Under the pieces are notes generated by a model that was not told the DNA's origin, did no database searches, and saw only the letters and a program-made list of their open reading frames with translations. From assembly GCA_029962745.1 (NCBI GenBank), contig CM057152.1:21617408-21681407 (forward strand): 64,000 nucleotides of DNA, read 5' to 3'. This DNA comes from Echinometra lucunter (Eukaryota; Echinodermata; Echinoidea; Camarodonta; Echinometridae). Made by a program: the position numbers and the translations under genes. Below are positions 48,101 through 60,100 of this stretch, piece after piece. Positions within the stretch are counted from its first letter, which is position 1, and every line of letters begins with the position of its first letter.

Positions 48101-51100
48101 TTCAAGCAGTAGTCTTTCTTATGGTGGGGATAAATGATGGGATTTTTTTTTTTTTGGGGGGGGGAGAAAGATTAAGGTGACTTAACCTTTGGCATTTTTT
48201 TTTTCAGTGAGCACACACTCTAAAATTTTGTGATACATGGAAATGACTGCTTAAACAGCGACATTTTCCAAAGCTGGATAAATTATTGGTAAAAAGCTGT
48301 GAAGTAGAGGAGAAAGATGATCTACTCCTGATGTTGATGTAGTCATGACACAGGTTCCATGTCATATGAGGTGCCCGTAGGACGATGACAGGAATACTAC
48401 CAAAATAACCATCGGTAAAATATCTCTTAATTCATAATTTCCACGGAATGACACACAGCTTTCTTGATAAATGGAGGCTATTTGTGAAACCTTACCTATT
48501 TAGCTGTCAAATGCAATTTGATCGGGATGTGTCTCTTACTTTCTTCGTAGACTCCATACAAGCTGCTCTGTGCATAATATGCAACGGATTAATAGGAAAT
48601 GGTATATCTTGTCCAGGAGCACCAATCCCTTTTAATTTTTTTTTGGGGGGGGGCACAAACAAAGGTCCTTGGGGGACATAAAATTGGGAGGGACATATAC
48701 CAAGTACTGATAAACACACACAAGAAAGGTCCTCTGCTTAAATTTTTTTTCCATCGGGGGGGGGGGGGGGGGACATAACCTATTGTGTCCCCACCCTTAA
48801 AAGGTGAGGGGGATGTGTCCCCCACCCTTGAAAGGTTGGGGGGATGTGTCCCCCCTCCCCTGATTGATGGCCATAATCTTGTCATATAATTTCCCATAAC
48901 TCTATTATGAGGCTTACTGTTGATATGTTGTAAAAGATGCACAGCTATGAACAAAATAGTAAACATTTATCATCATAGGCTCTTGAAATGTCCAGAATTT
49001 GTTAAAGAAAGAGTTTTAATAGTGCTAGCCCATCTACATGTAAATGTGACCTCCAAGTGTACTCTAATTTAAATCCCTTGATACACTGCACAATCCAAAA
49101 AACATATTTACAAGACTAATTGCACTACATTTTATATCATTTAACCATTCGTGACAGGAATTATTTAAAGCCTAATTTGATCAGCTTTTATTCTTCAAAT
49201 TGGCAACACCAACATTTTTCTTTTATTCTTACATTTTTCTTATAAAACATCATGTATCTGAAATAGATATAAATTGACAGAATGTATGATGAGAAGTCAC
49301 AAAGTTGCCAATTTGCAGGGACAAACAGTAATTTTAACATTTTCATCGCATTCCCAATTTAAGGATTTTAATGCTTATTTTCCTTTAAAAAAAATTCAGC
49401 ATCCAACAACAAATACTGATGCAACGAAAATGGGCACAGTGTGTGTAGAAGTTTTTGCTCTTTCTGCTCATATATTTGGTATGATTTTTAGGGCTCTGCA
49501 TCAAATGTTATTAGACCAAACCACATAATGTGGACCCTCTGTCATGAATGGGTTAACCACTTAAGGAAGTAAAAAAAAAAAGGGGGAAATGTTAGATTAG
49601 ATGGCAATTCAATGTGCCTGAGAGCTTTTAAGTAATGTGTAATGAAAATGAATTGGTACTAATGCACCAATTGATGCAGGCAATTTAACAATGTATTCAA
49701 GGATAATTTGGAATTAAGTAAACCTATTAGCCTTTGTAGCTTTTGTGTACCTCAGTATAGAGAGAGGGGGTGGGAAGAATAATGTGAAAGGGATAGAATA
49801 GCAGAGGGGAGAGAGGGAGAGAGGGATTTGAATGACCGTGAAACAGGAAGAAAGCAAGAGAGGAGCATGCATGTTTACATGTAGACCTGCAACAATGAGA
49901 GGGGGAACAGAAGGAGAGAGGGATGGGCAGGGGAAGAAAGAAATACAACCAGAGATATGTATAGAGAGACACACAGGAAAACAGAGAACAGTGGTAGGTA
50001 CACAAAGAGAAAGAGAAAGAGAAAAGAGGAGAAAGAGAATAGAGCAGATAAATAAAGAGGAAATTATTTAACTGTGTAGACACATGAAAATGCTTGCAAG
50101 ATGCAAAATAAGAGGCTCAAAGAATCGTATTCCAGAAAATGGACTGACGTTGAGAACTCGTCGTCATGGTTACGAGTAGGCCTGGTTACGAGTAGGCCTA
50201 GTTACGAGCACGGCTGATTGAGATGCCTGTTGTTATTTTTTGCTGAAATGCATTGTACAAAGAAATTCTAAAAACAAACCATATAAGGGTATAGATTTTA
50301 ATTTTGTCAGGGAGGAAGGCTCCTTGGTGGAGGTCTCTGTAGCTATGCTTTATATTTTAAATCATCGAAATTGATTATACATTCCTTTTGGGTGTATTAT
50401 TTCTAAAGATAAATCTATATATTTTAACATTAGTAATTTAAGATTCATTCTTGTGAATGTTATTTCACAGAATGATCATCATCCTGCTCTTTTTTTTTTT
50501 TTAGTATGATTCATTGTTGAAATTATGCACATTAAGATTTATTAAAGAGGGATTATTACATGTCTACAATGTTCACTTCTATGAATTTTAAATTGTGGAA
50601 ATAGTTATCTTGCTCAAGTTGTTTATGAGATTTTTTTTCTAGGTGATAGCATTGTAAAGTTTTGAAATAGGAAAGAAATCAGAAGCATAACTCATTGCAT
50701 CTGCACAAAAATGCCCCTAAATGTACCCTGTGCAGAAAGCCCTTAAACCAATATGACGCATTCTAATGGAGCTCTTCTAATGAAAATCCAGTTGGGACAC
50801 TCTATTGTTTTGGAGTTAATGTTAGCTGCCTTCTGGATAGGTTTTGAAGAAATAATGCAGCGTTTTACAGCAATTTTTTTCTTTTCTTTGATTAATGAGA
50901 GAACACCTTTAATACTGAAGATATTTACACTGTGCAACATATCCACTCCAAAGAGTGCTCAAGGCGCTTTGAATTATCACATACATTAGTATTACTCCAG
51001 CAATGCCAGGTACCCATTTATACACTTGGGTAGAGTGCAGCAAAGGTGATTAAATGCCTTGTTGAAGGACATAAGGAGCTGGGCATCAGTGGAAAACTGG

Positions 51101-54100
51101 GAATCAAACTCATGACCCTTTGATTACGAGAGCGCACACTCTACCAACTTTGCCACAACACCTCCACCTTTTGCATCATGTAAGGGGGTTTCTGTGCTAA
51201 TGCAATGAGCTACGCCCCTGTTATAAGATAATGTCTGATGTTATGTTCTATCAAATAATAGTGCACTACCTTCATGTAGTATGTTCATTACTTATTTTAT
51301 CAATCAGGAGGAAATATTCAAGTTGAGATAAATTTTTTGCTTTTTATTTGCTTACAAGTGTTCTATCAAATAGAAGTGCACTTTATGTACCTTCATGTAG
51401 TATTCATGTTATGTTCATGACTTATTTTATTAATCATAGAAAAATTCAAGTTGAGATGAATTTATTTTTATAATTTGGTTGCAAGTGTGCTATTTCTATC
51501 ACTATCTGGTATGGGCAGTTTGAAGCCTTGTTTCCTTCCTCCCCCCCTTTTTTTGTAGGGTTTGTGCATTATGCTGTGAATACGATCAATATTTCAAGTA
51601 GTGATTGATCTTTGCTCCACAGTGGTCCTTTTTATTCATCGTGTGAGATCTTATATGGTCAATGATATGCTACATGTATTCTTTATGATGCATTTGTACT
51701 CTCTGCAGGGAGATTAATCATTTTTATTAAATTTTAATCAATTTTGAAACCCACATTTGAATTTCCATTCATTGTTTCAAATGGTCATAATTTACCTGCC
51801 AAGATAGCCATTAGATTTCATAAATAATGGCTCACATTGAATGGAGTTCAAGGGTTATGTGGACTATAACTTGTGAATACAATTGTATGGAAATTACTCC
51901 AATGTGCTGTTTGTCCATGTTCACAATTAAGTTTCGAAAATCTTCATTGTAATAACTGTTGTGTACTCATCAGATCGTGTGTGAAAACTTGGTTATCCAA
52001 AGTGCCCACCTGAATAAATTAATTGTCACATGATTGTTGGCTAGGAACATTTGCAAAGGAGTCATTTTACATGTCATGAACTTACATTGCATGTCAATTT
52101 AAGAACATATTGGACCAGCTGTGCAAACAAGGGTGGAAATGATGATACCTACATGTATGTGTATTAATCATTTTTGCTTCATTTTTTTTTAACCACAAAA
52201 ACAAAAAAACAAGAACAAAAAATCTCAGTAGATATTGGAGTTGCTGAGAGAATTAAAATTGTGCAAAAAAAAAATGATGATTGAAGATGTATTTTCATTT
52301 CTTTTCTCTTTTTTTTTTGATAGGTGGACCAGATCCATTCATCGGTAATACAGCTGTCATCCCAAAGAAGCGTGGCCCCCTAAAACAGCACCATTCCCAG
52401 CAGTATCAGGTGGATTCCGATCACCCCACCCTCAAGCAGCAGCTGTCGTACAGTGAGAGGAACATGCCATCTGTAGGAGCGACACGCTCCAGGAACGAGG
52501 AGGAACGGGAGCAGCGGATGAATCGGAAGAGCCTGTCCAACTCCTGGCCTGATCCTGGTATTGGCATGGATGATGGACCATCCTCTTCCTCCGCTGCCGG
52601 GCGCAAGAAGATGGAGCTTATGTTAGGTGAGTGTCATTCATTTAAAAATTGTATAGTAAGAATTGTATTGTTAACACCTTTGTATAAGGCACACTCCCCC
52701 CCCTCCGAAAACTTGTGAAGTTGGGGTGCCCCTGATAACAGTTGGGCCCATGCAAGGTGAGGGTTGTTGTTGGTTTTATGGCAATTTTCCATCGATGATC
52801 GGATGATTTTTGCCAGAGATGTCAGGAGTGGGATTCGAACCCACGCCTACAGAGTAGACTACGACCCACAGAGTAGACTGAGACCTACAGAGTAGACTAC
52901 GACCTGAATGTACATGTATATACTTACACTTCTTATGAAGATTAATATGCCTAAGGTTGTATTGGTTACTAATTGCAGGAATTTTTTTTTTTTTTAATTT
53001 TTATAAAAATCCACTTGAAAAGCTTTGCATCTGTTCCTTACCTTAATTCTTTTAGATTTTATAATATTTATTTCCATGCAATTCAGTATTTTGATCAGAA
53101 AAAAGATTTTGAAAACTTGAAAATATATTCTGATGGGGTGTTGCAAGAAAGTTGCAATCAATTGCAAATAATTGCTAATTTTGAAACAACCATTCTGATT
53201 GTCTCAAGGTCTGCCCTTTTAAGAAGACATGCATGCAACAATGATTTTGATTGGCCAGTGACAATCAGTTGCAATTTGCAATCGATTGCAATTTTCTTGC
53301 AACACCCCATAAGATGCATAGTAGGTACTTCATTGTGGTGATCAGTATCATGATTGACATGTTTATGATAGCATATGTAACTGATCTTGGAAAAGATGAA
53401 ATATTGCCTTCTTTTTTTTTTCCTATTTCGATTTTCTCTTCCTGAGAGATGAAATATTGCCTTTTTTTTTTTGTCGATTTTTTTTTTTCTTATTTCGATT
53501 TTCTCTTCCTGATTGATCTTTTTATTTTTTCTTTTTATGCACTGTAAGAAAGAAATAACCTTTATCCTGTCTGTATTTAGCAGAGAAAATTAATGACAAA
53601 GATTAAAACATTTTTGTAATCCTATTTAAAATCGCAAAAATGTGTGTATTTCAACAACCAAACATTGGCTGAATATCTGGTGGAATTGAATCAGTAGAGA
53701 TCCTATGGACAAAAGTCATTTGGAAACCGAGTCTCCTCGTTCTGCAATCAGAGGTAGTCACACTGTAATGTTCTTTTCTCATTTGTCACAGATTCTGTCC
53801 ATGACTTCCATGCGTCTTCACAATACGACATACCATCCCCCAACAAGTCCAACCTCCCTAGTGGTACCTCGCCCATCTCTCCTATCCCCTTGAAGGCCAC
53901 CCTCGCCCGATCAGCAGGCAGGAGGGGGCAGGCTAGAGCGCCGTTGGTACCCCTGGAAAAGACCAGCCCTAGGGATGATTACGACGACTGGGATTCTTAT
54001 CCAGATACCTACCGTTCGGATTGGACAGATGATGCCGTTCCTAATGTAAGCTATTCATGATATTAGGGAGACCGCAACACATTCAGGTTTATCTGCCAAA

Positions 54101-57100
54101 TCCATGGTGAATCATGACCCCAAAATGGTCCACTTTTTTGTCTGTTTTCAATGCAATTCTGACAGTTGATCCCGAGATGCTCTTATTAAATGTTTGGTTT
54201 CATGTGAAAGAGATAATTCTGATCTTCTTTTTCACCAGCCTGTAGTTCATTTTACTGAGACAAACTAAAAATATTGGGAAAATAGTAAATGCTTGATATA
54301 TTTTATGAAATGAATGTGAATTTCCCATTCATAAACAATGGGAAGCTAAAATCAAGTTATTTTTTGCATATTTTCGAATTCTGACAGTTGATCCCGATTT
54401 TAAATTCTTAAAAATGTGATATCATCTGAAAGAGAATACCTTATGCTAACTTGTCATACCAAAATCCAAGCATGAAAGTGAAAATGGAATATTTAATAGC
54501 CAAATAAAGGTCATTTTTGTCGGGGGTCCATTGACCATTCTATATTACATGTAGCAAACATGGCAAATGGGGCAAAAATGGCAGAAAATTGCCATGATTT
54601 TGAAGGGCTCTATCTCTTGGTAGGATAGTCTGAAATTGATGAAATTTGACTATGGGTTATCTGATACATCATTCTTGTCAAATTTGTTTAGAAAATGCAA
54701 GACAAAAAAGTGAAGTTTGAAATAGAAAAATTATGTGGTCACCCTAATGATACTGTCATGAAAGTAAACAAAATTAATAAAATGCTCTTTTGCAAAATCC
54801 ATATCCCTATTTCATATGTATATAATACCAGTAGCATATCTGGAGGTGAAAATTTTCATAATCTTAAAACAATCCTGCACTTGCATTGCATCCTTCAATA
54901 TTTGCAACAAAAAAGTTCTTTGGAAGTTTTATGCATTGAGCAGGCAATACCACTCAAATACTATAAATTTGAAATAAATTTTGCTCATACATGTTCAGTA
55001 ATCAAACACTTATAGTACTACACTTTCTCAGTTAATACCATTAAAATAGAGTTCAACAGTGATTTAATTTGTCACACAAGACAATACCTTGTAAGCAAAT
55101 GATATAAATTTTGGGCATACATGGTTAGGAATATGGTCCGGAATTCAGTATCTATAATATAATGTTCATTCTGTGTGCAGATATCTTCATTGGATAACAT
55201 ACGAGGCAGCGCGGCTAAGAAGAGAGCTGAGAAAATGGCAAGGGGGCTCGATAAATCCTCTGGTGGTAGTAGTAGTAACAGGGGAAGTGAGCGGAGGAGT
55301 CCGTACTCCCCTCCTAGAGATCTAGACGAGAGTGGCGTATTCAGTCTGCAGTCCACGGGGCGCTTGGATTTTGAGGATGGAGCCGATGGCGGAGGACAAA
55401 CGACATACATCAAAAAGAAAAGGTAGGATTATTATCATCACCATACCAGGGTGGTATTAGTTATTGTAGTCTTTCGTATTCTGTGGTCTTGTGCCAGAAG
55501 TGCTAACTAGAGAGAGCTTTTTCCATGTTACCTAGCAACATACACGCTACCTGACGAAAAGAGTGATGTATCCGTTAAGACGTGATAGCATTAGCATTTG
55601 CCAATGACATTTAATTTTCTTATATCTGATCTTTGAGTCTTCTTGATATGTATTCAGTTGTCATGAGAACCTTATGTAAGACATGAATTCCAATCTTTAA
55701 ATGAATTGAAGGAAGTTAGTTTTCATGAAATTAGGGCTCAGTATTAAATGCTGTGGGGTGTCGTACGGTCGCAGTTATTCTTTGTAACTGGTAGTAGGGT
55801 GGCTGTGGTTGTAGAGTAAACATAAATAAGAAAGATAAAAAGCTTTCTTCTTTAGCATTTGTAGTAGACTTGCCTGCCTCAGAAAGAGTATGTCATACTC
55901 GGAAGAATAGAAATAAAGGCCTTTAGAATGAGAAAGTACATAGGTTTCTAGAGTTATAGAACATTCAGATATTTTTCAGTCATGAGGAAAGAATGAATAG
56001 GAAAGAATGAATGAGGAAAGCGTTTAACCTTTGAGAAACTCAGACATCTTTCAGTCAATTATGAAACATTCATGAAAAATGTGATGCATGAGTTGAAATC
56101 GAGGACAAAGAGGGGAGATGAGCAATGTTTGATATTTAGCAATATATGAAGAGTGAGGAATATATCGCATGAGTTGAAATTGTGGACAGAAAATTCAAGG
56201 CAGATATCAGTCATTTCTGTGTAAATGAACACAGAAAAGGGCATGCAGATGCAAATATCCCAGATATACTTATCACCATCAGTATTTGCATTGCTCTGAT
56301 AGTGATATATGAAACGTGACAGGTAATTTTTTATGCACCAGCAGCGGTCGGCCGTTTGCAGCAACCGCAAATCTGTGACAGGAATATTTCCGGGAGGAGG
56401 TTTTATCACTGTTTGGAGTTGCAGTATAAAGACCAGTGATGCTGTAGGAACTATGTAAACAATCAATAGAATAGATAAAAATCAGACTGTGGTCAATGAT
56501 TTTGTTTAAACAAAAAAGCCTCCCAAGCGTTATATCATTTGAGATACCTGGAAATATTGACTGGTTATCTCGTAAATGCATTTGACATTTAAGCTGTGAT
56601 CCCTTTATCTTGTATAAAACCAAAAACAAAATACCCTCCCTTTGATTCCTCAGTCATGATGTAGAAAGGAAAAAGTTTTGAATTATGATCTTAAGTATCA
56701 AATATTTTCTTATTATTTTTTATTATTTAGGAACTCCATTTGCAAATATCTCAAATTAACAGAAAGGGATTATCAGTATTTTTAAAATCAAACTCTTCAA
56801 ATACTCATGTCAAATTTAGAGCTTTACTGGTGTAAATTTGAAATTTTTTTGCTTTATTAATATTTTGCCTGTAAATTGGTGTTATTGTGAGAAGAAAACA
56901 AAAACAACAGGAATGTTTGTGAACTAAGGAGAGGCCATCCCATGATAAGCACCATTTTCATATGAAGCTGTTACCATGGCCATGTATATATACACCAACT
57001 GTCTTTGCAAGACTTGTACAAGGAAACATGACATGGTTGTCGTATTTATAGACCTCTCTCTATACATGTATGGATTTGCTTTTGAAGGGCAGGAATAATA

Positions 57101-60100
57101 AGTGTGCGGAAGAGGACAACTCTACGTGAGATGTAATCAAGCAGGTTTTTTTTTTTTGGGGGGGGGAGGTTTCAGATGTGTTGTGAAACGTTATGAAATA
57201 GGATTGAAAGTAGCTAAATTATGAGGGAAGAAAAAATGGAAGAAAGATAGAGAGGCAGATTAAAAGAGGCTGGAACAGAAATAGAACTAAAATGGATCTT
57301 GAGATGATAAATTTTCCACTGCTTTTCCTCACTTAAAGTTCTTCAGTGTATGTCAGTCATTTTGCTGTCTCCTCGTCTGTGCATACGGTAATTAAAGTCT
57401 CAGTTGCCATTATATTTCAAGAGGTCAAGATGCTCTTGTCAGTTTCCTTAGAATTATCGCACTTCAAATCAATTTTTTTTTTACTGGATTTTTTTTAAAA
57501 CCAGAAATCTTATCAATCAATATTTTAGCGATGTTAATCTTGTGACTGATATTTTAGAAAGATAATAAAAAGATATGTTTGAATCTCTCGTTTTATATCT
57601 TCCCTCAAACCTAGGAATAGCAAGGAAATTTGATAAATGCATATATATGCATATTCACACAAGGAATAAGAAACATAAAAGCTCTATGGAAATATGCTAA
57701 ATATTGAATGTACTGAAGCATTTTGCATATTCCTGTATTTTATTGTTGATGATTATAAAATCTTTCTTCTTTTTCAGTTTTTTTTTACATATGCACATAT
57801 TTTATTTTTATTTTGATGGTTATTATATGAAGGTTTATTACTTTTTTTATTTACAGTACAACTGGAAAGAAGGGCTCTGACTCGCCATTCAGTTCAAAGC
57901 CTCGTATGGCACGAGCAAACTCTGGTAAAGGTTCCAGACGGAATGCGGGAGAGCAGCGGCAAGATGCTGGAGGCTCGTCAACAAACCTCGATTTCAATCC
58001 CTCGGGAGGAGTGACGTTCAGAGACAATGCAACGTCCGATGTAAGCATCGTCGGTCATGGCTTCGGGAATGGACGGGGCATGAGCCACAAGGATATTGAC
58101 CTGTCGGAGAACCACGTGACTGCTGGGAAGGGACAGAATCCCCGAGATAGGAAAAGAACAAAAGGTGAGTTGTCACTGTGTACTCTGTCAACCTTTTCTT
58201 TCACTTGTTATTTCTTCATATTTATTGTAAGAGGACACAATCTCCACTATCTCTCTGTGTCCCCTCCCTAATTCTCTCTCTCTTTCCCTTTTTTGCTCTT
58301 TTCCCCCACCCAACCAAAAAATCATCTTTTTTTCTTTACCTGCCATTCATTCACACTTCATATCCCATCTAAACTCCTTTTTAAAGTTTTTTTTTTTTTT
58401 TTTAATCACTTTTATAGATGGGAGAATGATAATACAAGCTTGATCATTCTCATTGTGAGCAATTTATCTGACCAGATGTATAGAAGAAAACCATGGTTGA
58501 TTACTTTGCCATCAGAAGTGTTGTGTGAAGTTGAGCATATCAGTCATATGCCCGTAAAATATTTACATTTTATGCATGACAAATCCTACAAGGCTATTCC
58601 AAAGATTTGAAGTTGTACTAGTATTCAGCTCCTCTCCTTTAGCCTTTCTTTATTATTTTGACACTCCCTGATGTGAAAGCTAATTAGAATTATTGTTTTG
58701 TTCTGTATATATCATCTTCTTGTGGAGCTATATGAATGTATTCTAGAAAGGTCAATTAAACAAATGAATACAATTCAATAGATGCAGAAAGGAATAGTGG
58801 TACCAAGAAAGAGCACTCGAGTTATTGAACCAAAATATGTGATACATGTACATGTAAGTTAATTAAAAACACCCTGGGATCTTTTCATTACTACAATATA
58901 TTTGTGGATTTATTGAGAGTACAGAGATAACTTTGCGCTCATGAATTTAGATTTTTTGATGCATCCACCTCCCACACACACACACACACACACACCCATC
59001 AATTCTCTCTCTCTTTCTCTCTGTTTCTCTCTTTCTCTCTCTCTCTCTCCCTCTCTCCCTCCCTCTCTCTCTTACTCACTCAATTGCATTCCTTTTTTCT
59101 GTCCATCTATCAGGTTTCTTTTTTAAAATAAATAAAAAACAGAAACAACAACGAAACCCAACTCCTTATATGGGGTGTTGCAAGAAGGTTGCAATCAATT
59201 GCAAATAATTGCTAATTTTGAAACAACCATTCTGATTGGCTCAGGGTCTTCCCTTTTAAGAAGACATGCATGCAACAATGATTTTGATTGGCCAGTGACA
59301 ATCAGTTGCAACTTGCAATCGATTGCAACTTTCTTGCAACACCCCATTAGTCTCCCATATTTCTCCCCACCCTGTATAAAGCTTCTATTCACTCTCATGC
59401 ATCTCACTTTTGTTCGAGATGATTCTTATCACTGTAGCAACTGAGAGGGGACTTATTGAATGCACATGGAGAAATCAAATTAATTTCATGTCACTGCACT
59501 AAACATTTCTAGCAACATTATGTATATCCTGCGGTCAGAAGAAATTCTTTTTTGTTTAAAAAATGCACAAATTGTGCATGCTCACAAGAAATATGAAATC
59601 GTGGTTTTCACGAGGCATGGAGAAGTGCATATTGTTTCTCTTAGGTGTCATCCTCAGTGGTATAAGTATGAATGTATTTTCCTATACGGAAAATATTGAT
59701 TTCAATAAACTCTCTTTTTTTACTCTGGTTTTTTTTTTTCTTTCTCATGTGATAGCAATAGATAAAACTAGTATTATTCGTTGATGATACCTTATTCATA
59801 AATTGTATCATGTTTGCCTGGAGATTTCTTTTAGATTTGATGTCTGATACAAGAGTACTTATTAATTAAAAAGTATTTGTCTATTGTTGTTATTACTGTT
59901 ACTTTGTCTGTTCAAGTTATCTTCAAAGCTTTTAAGCAGGGAATCCTCCCAGGGCAAAACCTCAGAGAACACTTAATACATGCATAAAGTAAATCGCAAT
60001 GGGCAAAGGCATGGAGGTTCCCCCTTTATCTTAAGGAACTGCACTTGGTGTACCTTTCTCTTGTTATTTCTGCTACATTGCTTCCTGATGAAAAGTGAAG

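Noticed and set aside
49714..50083. Ser/Leu/Pro-rich and Arg/Glu-rich ORFs
   Set aside because: They are translations of a polypurine tract.
56059..56629. Two overlapping minus-strand ORFs of 135 and 116 codons
   Set aside because: AT-rich composition, no domain, inside TOGARAM1 intron 6, without convincing splice or start context.
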